64,000 bases of DNA, taken from contig CALMJS010000031.1 in assembly GCA_937864535.1 (NCBI GenBank), forward strand, positions 121,087 to 185,086, given 5' to 3'. The position numbers were made by a program, and so were the translations under genes. Under the pieces are notes generated by a model, which saw only the letters and a list, made by a program, of their open reading frames with translations, made no database searches and was not told the DNA's origin. Origin of the DNA: an uncultured Paracoccaceae bacterium (GTDB lineage: Bacteria; Pseudomonadota; Alphaproteobacteria; Rhodobacterales; Rhodobacteraceae). Numbering within the stretch: the stretch's first letter is position 1; each line of letters opens with the position of its first letter. Shown here one piece after another: positions 17,884-28,143 of the stretch.

Positions 17884-18474
17884 ATGAGCAGACTCTTTCG
17901 CGCCCTGTTAGTGTTGCTAGTCGTGGCCAGCTGCGGCGGTCGGGATCGTTCCGCCCCGCGCGAGCTGGACAATGCCTGCGCGATTTTGACAGAGCGGTCC
18001 CACTATGTGAGCGCATTCCGCGCAGCGAAACGCAATTGGGGTGTCGAACCTCATGTCCTGATGGCGATGATCTATCAGGAGAGCAAATTCATCGCGAACA
18101 ACCGGACCCCGCACCAATATGCGCTGGGTGTTATTCCGATCGGCCGCCAGTCCTCGGCCTATGGCTATGCGCAAGCGTTGGACAGCACATGGGAAGAATA
18201 TCAGCGCGCCGAAGGCGGCTTTGGCGCACGGCGGGATAATATCCGCGATGCGACCGATTTTATGGGCTGGTACATGTCGCAAACCGTGGCAGAGACCGGC
18301 ATTCCGATGAACGATACCCGCAATCAGTATCTGGCCTATCACGAGGGTCGGACAGGGTATCTACGTGGCACCTATCGGTCCAAGTCTTGGCTGGTTCGGA
18401 TTGCAGGCGAAGTTGGCGACCGGTCTGTGATGTACCAACAGCAATTGCGCAACTGCCGCGTAGCCCGGTTCTGA
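17884..18474 (+). CDS. lytic transglycosylase SLT-domain lipoprotein
   Basis: 196 aa. A lipobox VVASC puts the lipidated Cys at residue 17. The SLT domain starts around residue 40. The catalytic glutamate lies in MAMIYQESKF (Glu66), followed by the second block SAYGYAQALDSTWEEYQ and later NQYLAYHEGRTGY, all standard for family 1 lytic transglycosylases that cleave peptidoglycan glycan strands. AGAGGCAG precedes the ATG. It is convergent with lolA. Confidence 0.9.
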   Translation: MSRLFRALLVLLVVASCGGRDRSAPRELDNACAILTERSHYVSAFRAAKRNWGVEPHVLMAMIYQESKFIANNRTPHQYALGVIPIGRQSSAYGYAQALDSTWEEYQRAEGGFGARRDNIRDATDFMGWYMSQTVAETGIPMNDTRNQYLAYHEGRTGYLRGTYRSKSWLVRIAGEVGDRSVMYQQQLRNCRVARF

Positions 18475-18495
18475 GAATAGCGGGGCGCGGCTGGC

Positions 18496-19107
18496 CTAGC
18501 CCCGCCCCCATTGCTCGGTGATGGCGATCAGGTTGAATAGGCTGTCAGAGATCGAGCCGCCATATTCCATGTTCGCCAGTTCGATCCGGGTTTGACCACC
18601 CGCCCCGTCGACCATCACCCATTCCACCAGATCCAGCGGCGCGTTGGTAAAGGCCAGCGTAATGGCCCCGTATTCGGGATGCGCCGGGTCCTGGGCTGTG
18701 ACCAGAGTATGGCCGCCAGCGGTCCGGACATCCGTAACCATGTCGGATTGGGTCAGATCGACCTTGCGCCCGAGGATCAGCCCCAGTGGCGTCTGCCCGA
18801 TCGGAAACCGCTGCGGACCTTCGTTTGAACGGCCATCGAAAATAGCCACTGCGCCGCCACCCGCGACCACTAGGGACCTCTCTGGCGGATCATATTCGAA
18901 CCGGATACGCCCCGGCCGTTTGATATAGATGCGTCCGGTCGAAATCGTGCCATCGGCGTTAGACTGGCGAAAGGTCCCGCTAGCGGTCGAGATATTGGTC
19001 AGGTAGGTCGAAATGTCCTGCAAAGACACCGCTTGCGCAACTGCACTGCGCCCCAGAACCGCAAGGGCAATCGGCGCCAGCAAGAGAGACCGTCGAAATT
19101 GGTTCAT
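18496..19107 (-). CDS. lolA: outer membrane lipoprotein carrier protein LolA
   Basis: 203 aa. The signal peptide is MNQFRRSLLLAPIALAVLG with cleavage near AVA-QA. The LolA core is visible as SGTFRQSNADGTISTGRIYIKRPGRIRFEYDPPE and the C-terminal VDGAGGQTRIELANMEYG. LolA shuttles lipoproteins from the LolCDE complex to the outer membrane. The start at 19107 is preceded by CAGGAAAA; another ATG five codons upstream also has an AGGA site. In related genomes lolA usually directly follows ftsK; here a serralysin-like gene lies between them. Confidence 0.9.
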   Translation of the reverse strand: MNQFRRSLLLAPIALAVLGRSAVAQAVSLQDISTYLTNISTASGTFRQSNADGTISTGRIYIKRPGRIRFEYDPPERSLVVAGGGAVAIFDGRSNEGPQRFPIGQTPLGLILGRKVDLTQSDMVTDVRTAGGHTLVTAQDPAHPEYGAITLAFTNAPLDLVEWVMVDGAGGQTRIELANMEYGGSISDSLFNLIAITEQWGRG

Positions 19108-19200
19108 CCGTTTTCCTGTCATCGTTTCCTGTGACACATGGGCCTAAAACACCATGTTTCCAAGCGTTATGCGATAACAGCCGGTCACATTGACAAGATG

Positions 19201-20667
19201 TTAGTAATAGCTGTCAAATGCCTCCAACGTCACGCCCAGCAGTTTGACCGACAGCTTGCCGGTTTCGGCATCGCCCCAGTCGAGCCGCAGACCGTTGGAG
19301 ATCTCGACCGTTCGGGCATCGTAGACACTCCAGCCAAGGGCACTGAGATCCAGCCAGTCGACTCCCACACCGAAATCGGTGATCGTATCGACCCCGCCAA
19401 GCGAATCTTCTTCAAAGAGAAAGCTGTCATAGCCCGCCCCACCGGTGAGCCGATCATTCCCTGCCCCGCCGTTCAGGGTGTCAGAGTCGGCACCGCCGTC
19501 GAGGATATCGCTGCCAGCGTTACCGTTCAGGGTGTCAAAGCCGGCATCCCCGTCTAGCCAGTCGCGCAGTCCGCCGCCGTTCAAAATATCGTTGTTTTCG
19601 CCGCCAGACAGGCGATCTTTGCCGGCGCCGCCGAATAGCGTATCGTTGTGTTCACCGCCAACCAGACTGTCCTGCCCGACGTCCCCAAACAGGCGATCCT
19701 TGCCGTTGCCGCCAAAGAGCGTGTCGTTGCCACCCTCTCCCTTGAGAATGTTGACCGCCCAAGCGCTGATGTCCCAGTCGTAATCAGAGGCAATATCGGT
19801 GGCGGAATTTGCATAGAGCGTATCCGCACCATTGCCGCCATACAGCTTATCGCTGCCAGCAAATCCAAAAATCGTATCGTTACCGGCACCGCCCTTGATG
19901 GTGTCATAGTAGTCCCGGCCGATCAGGAGGTCATCGCCACCCTTGCCGTCGATACTATTTTCAGCACCGACGCCCAGTATCGTTTCGGCACGGTTCGACC
20001 CACCGATTTCCATGGTGGCACCGGACTGAACGAACGACCAACCGGTGGTATCAACAGGGTCGCCATAGAGGAACTGCAGAGCCTCCAAATCCAGCGATGC
20101 CAGCTCTCCGTTGCCGATGATGTTCCAGTTATAGGTCATCACCGTATAGTTCGCGTTATCTATCGCGGGGGCGAGCGTATATGTGCCCTCGAATGTATGC
20201 GACAGACCCACCGCATGCCCCAGTTCATGCAAAACGACCCGGAACCAAGAGGTCGTGCTCAACGTCGGATCGTCCGTCAGGTCAATCTGGAAATCACCCT
20301 GCCCGGTCGAGGAATCGGAACTATAGGCATAGTGGGCCCAGCCACCCCATTCCGTCCCCAGAACGCCATAGACATCGATCATCGCGTCCATGGTGCTATC
20401 AACCTCGACAAAGACGATCCCGGCGGCCTGCGAAAACATTTCGGCGGCCTTTACGAACTGCGCCCGCTGCTGTTCGTTGAACGACGCAACCCCGCTGATT
20501 GCCCCATTTTCCGGCACGTCAACGTCACCCGTCAGGGGCAGCTCGTCATCGTCCAGAAAATGGTAGGTGACGATCACCGGAGTCCCGAGATCGGTCAAAC
20601 CGTTCCAACGATAATTCTCGTGGTCGTAGTAGGCAGTGATCGCGCGGTAATCATAAACAACAGTCAT
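19201..20667 (-). CDS. serralysin-like RTX metalloprotease
   Basis: 488 aa. The metzincin zinc motif HELGHAVGLSH is at 147-157, with Glu148 catalytic, and the Met-turn VMTY has Met177. About nine RTX nonapeptide blocks follow from about residue 225 to 425 (GGAGNDTIFG, GGNGKDRLFG, GGAGNDRLTG), and a C-terminal cap contains LDLSALGWS. There is no N-terminal signal peptide, which fits type I secretion via an uncleaved C-terminal signal. The proteolytic substrate is unknown. No T1SS genes are in the window. It lies between ftsK and lolA on the same strand. Confidence 0.9.
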   Translation of the reverse strand: MTVVYDYRAITAYYDHENYRWNGLTDLGTPVIVTYHFLDDDELPLTGDVDVPENGAISGVASFNEQQRAQFVKAAEMFSQAAGIVFVEVDSTMDAMIDVYGVLGTEWGGWAHYAYSSDSSTGQGDFQIDLTDDPTLSTTSWFRVVLHELGHAVGLSHTFEGTYTLAPAIDNANYTVMTYNWNIIGNGELASLDLEALQFLYGDPVDTTGWSFVQSGATMEIGGSNRAETILGVGAENSIDGKGGDDLLIGRDYYDTIKGGAGNDTIFGFAGSDKLYGGNGADTLYANSATDIASDYDWDISAWAVNILKGEGGNDTLFGGNGKDRLFGDVGQDSLVGGEHNDTLFGGAGKDRLSGGENNDILNGGGLRDWLDGDAGFDTLNGNAGSDILDGGADSDTLNGGAGNDRLTGGAGYDSFLFEEDSLGGVDTITDFGVGVDWLDLSALGWSVYDARTVEISNGLRLDWGDAETGKLSVKLLGVTLEAFDSYY

Positions 20668-20715
20668 AGGTCTTAGGTACCCCTTTGGTCATCGGCATTC
20701 GGAGCCCTAACAACC

Positions 20716-23700
20716 CTAATGTTGCTCAGGCACCAAAATATCCCGCTTGCCCACGTGGTTCGCAGCAGAAACGACACCTTCGTCTTCCATCTGCTCGACC
20801 AATCGTGCTGCCTTATTGTAACCGATTGCAAGCTTGCGTTGAATATAAGACGTCGAACACTTGCGATCTTTAATCACAATCGCGACAGCCTGATCATAGA
20901 GCGCATCTTCACCGTCGGAATTGCCGCCTAGACCCAGTTTCGCATCGATATCTGCGCCGGCCTCATCATCCGGACCATCTACCACGCCGGACATATATTC
21001 GGGCGGGCCATAGGCCTTGAGGTAGGAAACGATCTCTTCGACCTCTTCGTCAGAAACAAAGGGACCGTGAACGCGGGTAATCCGGCCACCGCCAGCCATG
21101 TAGAGCATATCGCCCATCCCCAAGAGCTGTTCCGCGCCCTGTTCACCCAAAATGGTGCGGCTGTCGATCTTCGACGTAACCTGGAACGAAATCCGGGTGG
21201 GGAAGTTCGCCTTGATCGTACCGGTAATCACATCGACCGAGGGACGCTGTGTCGCCATGATCAAGTGGATGCCAGAGGCGCGCGCCATCTGGGCCAAGCG
21301 CTGGATACAGGCTTCGATTTCCTTGCCCGCGACCATCATCAGATCGGCCATTTCGTCCACGATAACGACGATATAGGGCATAGTGACCGGAGTCAGCTCT
21401 TCGGTTTCAAAGATCGGATCGCCGGTTTCTTCGTCAAATCCGGTCTGAACCGTGCGTTCGAACATCTCGCCACGGGACAGGGCATCGCGCACGCGGCCAT
21501 TATAGCCCTCGATATTGCGCACGCCCATTTTCGACATCTTGCGGTAGCGTTCTTCCATTTCGCCGACCACCCATTTCAGGGCAACAACGGCCTTTTTCGG
21601 ATCGGTCACAACCGGCGACAACAAATGCGGGATTCCGTCATAAACCGACAGTTCCAGCATTTTCGGGTCGATCATGATCAGACGACATTCGTCCGGACGT
21701 AGCCGATAGAGCAGCGACAGGATCATCGTATTGATCGCAACCGATTTACCCGACCCGGTCGTCCCCGCAATAAGCAGGTGAGGCATCTTGGCCAGGTTGG
21801 CGACAATCGGTTCACCGCCGATATCCTTGCCCAGTGCCAGCGGCAAACGCATGTTGCTGTCACCGAAATCGCGGCAGGACAGGATTTCACGCAGCACGAC
21901 GGTTTCCCGTTTGTCGTTGGGCAATTCGATCCCGATAACGCTCCGTCCGGGCACCGTGGACACACGCGCAGACAGTGCCGACATGGACCGCGCGATATCG
22001 TCAGCCAGACCGATGACACGGCTGGCCTTGAGGCCCGGCGCGGGTTCGAGTTCGTACATCGTCACCACCGGACCCGGACGGACGCTGACGATTTCGCCCT
22101 TGATGCCATAATCATCCAGAACGGATTCCAGCATCCGTGCGTTTTCTTCCAGCGCCTCATTGGACATGTGGTGGCGTTCGACATCCGCCGGATCGCGCAA
22201 CAGATTGAGCGGCGGCAGATCGTAATCCGGCGCGGGTTCTTCAAACCTCAGCGAGGGTTGCGCGTCGGTCTGCGCCTTTTTCGACGGCTGAACCGGACGC
22301 TTGACGGTCGGCTGTACGACCCGGCGCTGCGCCTGCGGCGCAACGGAGGGCAGGCGAACCGGCGGGACCTTTTCAACGAAAATATTGTCTTCGTCGTCCA
22401 GGGCCATGTCGGCGGCGTTCCAGCTCTCCAACTCGGGCAGGCCGCCCATAGGCGCCGCTTCGATCCCCATCTCGACGATGGGTTCGTCGTCGCTATCGTT
22501 GGCCAAATAGCGGCTGTTCTGCACGGGGCGTTCGAACACGCGGTCTTCGTACTCTTCGACCGGAGCATAGAAATCGGTGGCCTCGGGCGCGTCGGACAGC
22601 TCCACATGATCATGACGGGCCATGTCGCTACGCATCACCGGCGGCTCGACCATCAACGGACGCGGGCGACGGGCGGCGACAAAGGACGGCTCGATCCGCA
22701 GGCCATCGGCAGTTTTTGTGATCGGCGATACCGGCGGCGGCGGGGGCGGCGCGTTCCTGCTGCGGATGACATCGCTAATGCGGGCGCGGATACGGTCTTC
22801 GTCGGGCGCACCGGCGTCGGCGGACATCGGGGGTTCCTGATCCACCAGTTCCGGTTCCAGATCGGGGGATTTGCGCAGCATACGCGGCATCAGCCCGCTA
22901 AACAGCCCACCCTGCGACGGTGCAGGGGACGCGGCAGTGATCCGTTGCGGCGCGGCAGGTGCCACGGGATGGGCCGGCGACTGCGCGACCAGAGGGGCCG
23001 CCGCCATCGGACGCTGGGTCACACGCGGCATGAAGGGTTCGGATCGCATCGCTTCCGGGGGAGCGGCCTGCACGCGCGGCTCCGCTCTCAGGTGGTGCTG
23101 GGCTGGCTCGGCCACGGTCGGCGTTTTGCGTGCCACGGCGGTCCGGACGATCGACGCGGTGCGCGACGGCATCGCAGCAGGGTCGGGATCGGGGATCCAC
23201 AACTCTGCATCGGCCTCTTGGCGCATGATATCACGTTCGGCACGGCTGGTTTCCCGGCGTGCCTGAACGTTGGCATAGCCCGATTGCGCTACCCGGACCG
23301 AGGCCTCTGCCCCGCGCCCCAAGAGCCGCAAGATCAGCGAATACACAACGATCAAGCCATAGAGGAAGAACCGCCACCCTGTTCGGAGTTCGGGGCGGGT
23401 AAAGCCCATCACAAACAGCCCGACCAAGGCCATCATGACGCCGGCGCCAAAGGTCACCAGCTTGACCGCGATGATTTCGCCGACCGGAATCAATGTCAGG
23501 ATCGCGCCCAGCGCCGTGTAACCGAACATGCCACCCAGCCCAAAGGAGTGCGTCCATTCCGCACCCGGCGGGATCGTCGCCGCATAAACCGTAGCGATCA
23601 CAACCGGGATCGGGAAATAGATCAGCCGCCCGATGGCACGCTCTGCGCCCATATGCGCCGTCAGACGCAGGCCCCAGACAACCAGCAGCACAGGCACCCA

Positions 23701-23958
23701 CCAAGACGCCTTGCCCACGACCATCATCAGAGGCGCGGCAATCGACGCACCAATACGGCCCATCCAGTTTTGCACGGGGGCATCGGTCGCCAACATCCAG
23801 TTCGGATCTTCGGGCGAATAGGACCACAGCATCATCGCCGCCATGATCCCCAGAACAATCAGGCCCAGCCCCAGCAGTTCCTTGCCGCGTTTTTCAATCG
23901 CGGCCTGCATGGTGCTATCCAAGAGCGGATCGCGCTGACGGGTCGAATACAGGGCCAT
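20716..23958 (-). CDS. ftsK: DNA translocase FtsK
   Basis: 1080 aa, the division-septum DNA pump that clears and resolves chromosome termini. Four membrane segments lie in about residues 25-190, then a long Pro/Ala-rich, variable linker (about 200-560). The motor domain carries the Walker A GTTGSGKS near residue 735 and Walker B-type [33 protein letters not shown] is the conserved RecA-like block. The last 65 residues are the winged-helix gamma domain ([21 protein letters not shown]) that reads KOPS. It starts 13 bases downstream of the aminotransferase stop. Confidence 0.97.
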   Translation of the reverse strand: MALYSTRQRDPLLDSTMQAAIEKRGKELLGLGLIVLGIMAAMMLWSYSPEDPNWMLATDAPVQNWMGRIGASIAAPLMMVVGKASWWVPVLLVVWGLRLTAHMGAERAIGRLIYFPIPVVIATVYAATIPPGAEWTHSFGLGGMFGYTALGAILTLIPVGEIIAVKLVTFGAGVMMALVGLFVMGFTRPELRTGWRFFLYGLIVVYSLILRLLGRGAEASVRVAQSGYANVQARRETSRAERDIMRQEADAELWIPDPDPAAMPSRTASIVRTAVARKTPTVAEPAQHHLRAEPRVQAAPPEAMRSEPFMPRVTQRPMAAAPLVAQSPAHPVAPAAPQRITAASPAPSQGGLFSGLMPRMLRKSPDLEPELVDQEPPMSADAGAPDEDRIRARISDVIRSRNAPPPPPPVSPITKTADGLRIEPSFVAARRPRPLMVEPPVMRSDMARHDHVELSDAPEATDFYAPVEEYEDRVFERPVQNSRYLANDSDDEPIVEMGIEAAPMGGLPELESWNAADMALDDEDNIFVEKVPPVRLPSVAPQAQRRVVQPTVKRPVQPSKKAQTDAQPSLRFEEPAPDYDLPPLNLLRDPADVERHHMSNEALEENARMLESVLDDYGIKGEIVSVRPGPVVTMYELEPAPGLKASRVIGLADDIARSMSALSARVSTVPGRSVIGIELPNDKRETVVLREILSCRDFGDSNMRLPLALGKDIGGEPIVANLAKMPHLLIAGTTGSGKSVAINTMILSLLYRLRPDECRLIMIDPKMLELSVYDGIPHLLSPVVTDPKKAVVALKWVVGEMEERYRKMSKMGVRNIEGYNGRVRDALSRGEMFERTVQTGFDEETGDPIFETEELTPVTMPYIVVIVDEMADLMMVAGKEIEACIQRLAQMARASGIHLIMATQRPSVDVITGTIKANFPTRISFQVTSKIDSRTILGEQGAEQLLGMGDMLYMAGGGRITRVHGPFVSDEEVEEIVSYLKAYGPPEYMSGVVDGPDDEAGADIDAKLGLGGNSDGEDALYDQAVAIVIKDRKCSTSYIQRKLAIGYNKAARLVEQMEDEGVVSAANHVGKRDILVPEQH

Positions 23959-23971
23959 ACTGTCCTACCTC

Positions 23972-25150
23972 TCAGTCATAGAGGCAGTCGCGGATCATCG
24001 TCAGACCGCGCTGCATCTTTTGGGTCGGGGCCACCATGGCGACCCTGATGTACCCCTTGCCGGGGTTTTCGTTATTCACGTCGCGGCTCAGATACCCGCC
24101 GGGCAACACCCTGACACCGGTTTCCTGCCAAAGCTTTAGCGTCGCCGCCTCGCCGTCCTGCACCGGCAGCCACAAGAAAAATCCACCTTCGGGCGTTTGG
24201 TAGCCCGGCACCGATCCAAGGATCTGCTCTGCAAGTTTGAATTTTTCGTTATAGAGGGCGCGATTTTCAATCACATGCGCCTCATCCGCCCAAACACGGG
24301 CCGACACCGCCTGAAGCGGCATCGGAATGGGCGCGCCGGCATAGGCCCGCAATTGACGAATACGGGCAATCGACTGAGCGCCGCCAGCGACAAACCCGGA
24401 CCGCAGCCCCGGCAGGTTCGACCGTTTGGACAGCGAATGGAAAATCGTGATCCGTTCGGGATCGGCGCCCATTTCTGCGGCAACCTCCAGCGCGCCAACT
24501 GGCGGCTGGTCGCGATAGATCTCGGAATAGCATTCGTCGGCAAAGATGCGGAAATCATGCTTTTCCGCGAGCGCGATCAGGTCGCGCCAATAGTCGCGAC
24601 TGGCCACAGCACCCTGCGGATTGGCGGGCGAACAGATATAGGCGATCGCGGTCCGATCCAGCACCTCGGCGGGCAGGCCGGTGTAGTCAGGCAGGAAACC
24701 GTTTTGCGCCGTCGCGGGCACGAAAACCGGCTCTGCGCCAACGGAAATCGCAGCAATCATATAGACTTGGTAAAACGGGTTGGGCGTCAGAATAACTGGA
24801 CGCTTGCCATTCTTGGTCTCGGGGCACAGCGCCATCGCGGCATTATACAGCCCCTCCCGCGTCCCGTTGAGCGCCATAATCCGATCAGGGGTGACCGGCA
24901 CACCGAACCGTGCCGCGATCCAACCCGAAATAGCGTTCAACAGATCGGACGATCCGTCATTGGCAGGATATTTCCCGAAACCGGCCAGATTCTCGGCCAA
25001 AACCTGACCAACCCATTCCGGAAATGCGTGCTGCGGCTCGCCAATCGTCAGGGCAAGCGCCTCTCCTCCGGGCGCGTGAACGTCCAGAAGCTTGCGCAAA
25101 CGCGGGAATGCGTAATCAGCCAGGTTCGAAAACCGCCCGGGGAAATCCAT
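23972..25150 (-). CDS. class I/II PLP-dependent aminotransferase
   Basis: 392 aa. ATG 25150 has GAGG eight bases upstream; a TTG four codons earlier is less likely. PLP-fold features are IGEPQH, a substrate block YICSPANPQGAV, FADECYSEIYRD, and the Schiff-base lysine in SLSKRSNLPGLRSGF at about residue 240. It resembles the DapC-type succinyldiaminopimelate aminotransferases of alphaproteobacteria, but neighbours do not prove the substrate. It is immediately upstream of ftsK on the same strand, a conserved arrangement in Rhodobacterales. Confidence 0.85.
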   Translation of the reverse strand: MDFPGRFSNLADYAFPRLRKLLDVHAPGGEALALTIGEPQHAFPEWVGQVLAENLAGFGKYPANDGSSDLLNAISGWIAARFGVPVTPDRIMALNGTREGLYNAAMALCPETKNGKRPVILTPNPFYQVYMIAAISVGAEPVFVPATAQNGFLPDYTGLPAEVLDRTAIAYICSPANPQGAVASRDYWRDLIALAEKHDFRIFADECYSEIYRDQPPVGALEVAAEMGADPERITIFHSLSKRSNLPGLRSGFVAGGAQSIARIRQLRAYAGAPIPMPLQAVSARVWADEAHVIENRALYNEKFKLAEQILGSVPGYQTPEGGFFLWLPVQDGEAATLKLWQETGVRVLPGGYLSRDVNNENPGKGYIRVAMVAPTQKMQRGLTMIRDCLYD

Positions 25151-25268
25151 ATACTGCCTCAAGGTTGCGGGATCGTTTTTGCCCCGCTTTGCCCCGATTT
25201 AGCCAAATTTCGATCCGGGTGTCCAGAAAAACGAACCCGCTCAGGGCGCTAATCCGGTTAGGTGTGTC

Positions 25269-26597
25269 CTATTGGACGAGCACCTTTTCCACAGCTGCCC
25301 CCAAACGCAGCAGATGGCCGTCCTGTCCCGGCCCCATATTTACGGACAAACCACAGGATGGCACGCCCGTCGGCAGGGTCAGCGAACATCCGCCCATCAA
25401 ATTGCCAACCCGGGTATTTCGCAGCGCCAAGAGGTTTTCAGCCACGAAATAGTCGCCATCTGTTTCAAGCCGCGCCGCGTTCGGCGGCAGGATCGGCGTC
25501 GTCGGCAACACCACGGCGTCGAACCCGGCCGTCGCCTGTGCCCAGTCGCGGCGAATGCTCTCCAGCTCGGCCCAGCCCGCGATGTAATCGGCTGCCAGAA
25601 CCTGACCGCCGGGGCGTATGCGGGTCAGAATCTGGTGATACATCTTGCTCGGATCCGCCTCGATGATATCGCGCCAATAGGCATAGGCGTCCGCGGTATA
25701 GAGCCCCCCGGCCAGCTGAAACGCCCGCCGCATGGGTTCAAACCCGATCTCGACAATCTCTGCGCCCGCCTCGCGCAGTTTCTGGGCCGCCTCCCCAAAG
25801 GCCGAAGCCGGACCGTCGCGCAGATCTTCGCCCGCAATCGTTGTCAGCACGGCAAACCGTCGCCCGCACACAGAGGCACCCTGCAAATCCACCTTGGGGC
25901 CACCCAGTGCCGCCAGCATCAGCACCGCGTCCTCGACCGTGCGACAGAGCGGCCCAACGGTGTCAAAGGTCTTGCACAGCGGAACCACGCCGGTCAGCGG
26001 CAACAGACCATGGGTGGTCTTGAGCCCCACCAGATCGTTCCACGCCGCCGGAACGCGCACCGACCCTCCGGTATCCGACCCGACAGCCGCCGCCGCCAAT
26101 CCGAATGCCACCGAGGTCGCCGCCCCGCTCGACGATCCGCCAGCGACCGCATCATGATCGTTCACACAGGGCGGCGTGGCCGTATTGGGGTTCAGGCCGA
26201 GGCCGGAAAACGCGATCTCGGTCATATGCGTCTTGCCCAGACAGACCAGACCCATCCCCGTGGCATGCGCCAGCACCGCCGCATCCTGCGAGGGCACGCG
26301 CCCCTGAAAGTAGGGCGTACCGGCCTCGGTGGCGACGCCAGCGCTGTCAAACAGGTCCTTCCAGCTGATCGGCACCCCGTCCAAGGGCGACAACCGCAAC
26401 CCGGCCTTGGCCCGGCGGGACGCGGCAGCGGCCTCTGCCATGGCACGATCATGCGTGACGCGGGCGTAAATACGGTCGCGAAACGGATGTGCCTCGATGG
26501 CATCCAGATAGCAGCGCACCAGATCAATCGGGTCGATCTCTTGTGTGCCGATCCGCCGTCCCAGTTCAGCCGCCGATAACCCGAGCCATTCCTTCAT
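25269..26597 (-). CDS. amidase signature family protein
   Basis: 442 aa from ATG 26597, which has a perfect AAGGAGG site; the open frame extends 28 codons further without support. The Ser-cisSer-Lys triad is visible: Lys in ISWKDLFD (about residue 76), and the Gly/Ser block AGGSSSGAATS with GSDTGGSVRVPAA. The family hydrolyses amides or transfers ammonia (GatA-like). The lack of gatC or gatB nearby and the length argue for a stand-alone amidase of unknown substrate. It is divergent from the FAD monooxygenase gene, with 46 bases between the starts. Confidence 0.88.
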   Translation of the reverse strand: MKEWLGLSAAELGRRIGTQEIDPIDLVRCYLDAIEAHPFRDRIYARVTHDRAMAEAAAASRRAKAGLRLSPLDGVPISWKDLFDSAGVATEAGTPYFQGRVPSQDAAVLAHATGMGLVCLGKTHMTEIAFSGLGLNPNTATPPCVNDHDAVAGGSSSGAATSVAFGLAAAAVGSDTGGSVRVPAAWNDLVGLKTTHGLLPLTGVVPLCKTFDTVGPLCRTVEDAVLMLAALGGPKVDLQGASVCGRRFAVLTTIAGEDLRDGPASAFGEAAQKLREAGAEIVEIGFEPMRRAFQLAGGLYTADAYAYWRDIIEADPSKMYHQILTRIRPGGQVLAADYIAGWAELESIRRDWAQATAGFDAVVLPTTPILPPNAARLETDGDYFVAENLLALRNTRVGNLMGGCSLTLPTGVPSCGLSVNMGPGQDGHLLRLGAAVEKVLVQ

Positions 26598-26643
26598 TCC
26601 CGCCTCCTTGCGATTTGTCGCAACGCTAACGAGGCCGAGACCG

Positions 26644-27897
26644 ATGGACAATCCCGTCCAAGCCGCCATATTCAGCCACATGACCCATGACTATGACATC
26701 CTGATCGTCGGCGGAGGCCTCAATGGCCCGGCTCTGGCTCTCGCACTGGCCCAGGCGGGCTTTCGCGTCGGCATCGTCGATTCTGTCCCGACCGAGACCT
26801 ATCGCGCACCGGATTTCGACGGTCGCGCCTATGCGCTCGCGCTCACCTCGCAGCGGCTCTTGCGCGGGATCGGACTGTGGCAGGCTTTGGCCCCCGTCGC
26901 CCAGCCGATGCTGGAAATCAAGGTCACCGATGGCATCGCCGGCCAGGGCCCGGCGCCGTGGATGCTCCACTTCGATCACGCCGAAATCGAAGAGGGGCCA
27001 ATGGGCTACATGGTCGAGGATCGCCACCTACGCCCCGCCTTCCTCGATGCCATGGCGGCCGACGACCGGATCACCCTCCTGTCCCCGGAAACAGTCGTAT
27101 CGCAGACCGCCTCCGACACAGAGGTCACTGTCACCCTTGCCAGCGGCAAAACGATCTCTGCTTCTGTCCTGATCGGCTGCGACGGCCGTCGTTCCGGCAC
27201 GGCCGAACGCGCCGGGATCAAACGCACGGGATGGTCCTACGGGCAGACCGCAATCGTCTGCGCCGTCGCACACGAACGCCCCCATCACGGCATCGCACAC
27301 CAGTTCTTTTTGCCGCACGGCCCGCTGGCAATCCTGCCGCTCTCCGGCAACACCAGCTCGATCGTCTGGAGCGAAACAGACGCCCGGGCAGCCCAGTGCG
27401 CAGCGATGAACGACGACAACTTCCTCGCCGCCCTCCGACCCGCTTTCGGCAGTTTCCTCGGCGACATCCGGCTTCAGGGTAAACGGTTCACCTACCCCCT
27501 CAACCTCACGCTCGCCAACAGCTTCATCGCAAACCGTCTGGCACTGGTCGGCGACGCGGCGCATGGCATGCATCCGATCGCAGGACAGGGACTAAACGCC
27601 GGTCTGCGGGATATTGCTGCGCTCGTGGATGTCCTGCGCGACGCCCGTCAAACCGGTCAGGACATCGGTAGCCGCCAGACGCTGGAGCGCTATCAACAGT
27701 GGCGGCGCTTTGACACCGCGACCCTAGCCGTCGCGACCGATACCTTTAACAAACTGTTCTCGAACGACAATCCGCTCCTCCGCGCCGTGCGCGACATCGG
27801 CATGGGCGTCGTGAACAGCATCCCGGCCGTCCGTCGAACCCTCGTGCGCGAGGCGGCGGGCCTCACCGGTGACCTGCCCAGCCTCATGCGCGGCTGA
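26644..27897 (+). CDS. UbiH/COQ6-family FAD monooxygenase
   Basis: 417 aa. The FAD dinucleotide motif VGGGLNGPALA follows TIME-type strand DYDILI near residue 15-30. The UbiH-type second motif is GDAAHGMHPIAGQGLNAGLRDIAAL near residue 300, with DG residues in GCDGRRSGTAERAGI. Members hydroxylate the ubiquinone ring (C5, C6 or C1); which carbon is not clear. Start ATG 26644 has GAGG upstream; a second ATG twelve codons later is possible. It ends at a palindromic repeat. Confidence 0.85.
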   Translation: MDNPVQAAIFSHMTHDYDILIVGGGLNGPALALALAQAGFRVGIVDSVPTETYRAPDFDGRAYALALTSQRLLRGIGLWQALAPVAQPMLEIKVTDGIAGQGPAPWMLHFDHAEIEEGPMGYMVEDRHLRPAFLDAMAADDRITLLSPETVVSQTASDTEVTVTLASGKTISASVLIGCDGRRSGTAERAGIKRTGWSYGQTAIVCAVAHERPHHGIAHQFFLPHGPLAILPLSGNTSSIVWSETDARAAQCAAMNDDNFLAALRPAFGSFLGDIRLQGKRFTYPLNLTLANSFIANRLALVGDAAHGMHPIAGQGLNAGLRDIAALVDVLRDARQTGQDIGSRQTLERYQQWRRFDTATLAVATDTFNKLFSNDNPLLRAVRDIGMGVVNSIPAVRRTLVREAAGLTGDLPSLMRG

Positions 27898-27898
27898 A

Positions 27899-27960
27899 TT
27901 CATCTTTCCAAAAATACCTCGGGGGTGAGGCCCATCGGGCCGAGGGGGCAGCGCCCCCTC
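27899..27960 (+). repeat. dispersed palindromic intergenic repeat, copy B
   Basis: TTCATCTTTCC then AAAAATACCTCGGGGG, a middle hairpin GGCCC-ATC-GGGCC, and the terminal GGGGGC-AGC-GCCCCC hairpin. It fills the gap between two convergent genes (stops at 27897 and 27964). Confidence 0.8.
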
Positions 27961-27963
27961 TCT

Positions 27964-28143
27964 TCAACCCAGCTGGCGCGCTTCGTCGATCAACATGATT
28001 GGAATCCCGTTCCGGATCGGAAACGCAACCTTTCCGGCTTCGGAAACCAGTTCCTGCTTGTCGGCGTCATAACTCAGCCGCGTCTGTGTCAACGGACAGA
28101 CCAAAGCCTCGAGCATCTTGGGATCAAACGAAATATCGCTCAT
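27964..28143 (-). CDS. Trm112 family protein
   Basis: 59 aa, too short for many gene callers. Residues [17 protein letters not shown], then [21 protein letters not shown], match the Trm112/YcaR small zinc-ribbon-like family. Only one Cys is present, so metal binding may be lost, as in some bacterial members. Bacterial Trm112-like proteins can partner methyltransferases, but no partner is evident. The start overlaps the LON-domain gene stop by 4 bases, giving a Trx-LON-Trm112 operon. Confidence 0.85.
   Translation of the reverse strand: MSDISFDPKMLEALVCPLTQTRLSYDADKQELVSEAGKVAFPIRNGIPIMLIDEARQLG

Noticed and set aside
18480..18505. A GCGGGGC/GCCCCGC hairpin between the transglycosylase and lolA genes
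   Set aside because: It overlaps the lolA stop and has no T-run on either strand, so it was not called a terminator.
21778..24048. A 756-codon plus-strand open frame opposite ftsK
   Set aside because: It is the antisense of a well-supported GC-rich gene, is His/Arg/Gln-rich without domain features, and has no ribosome site.
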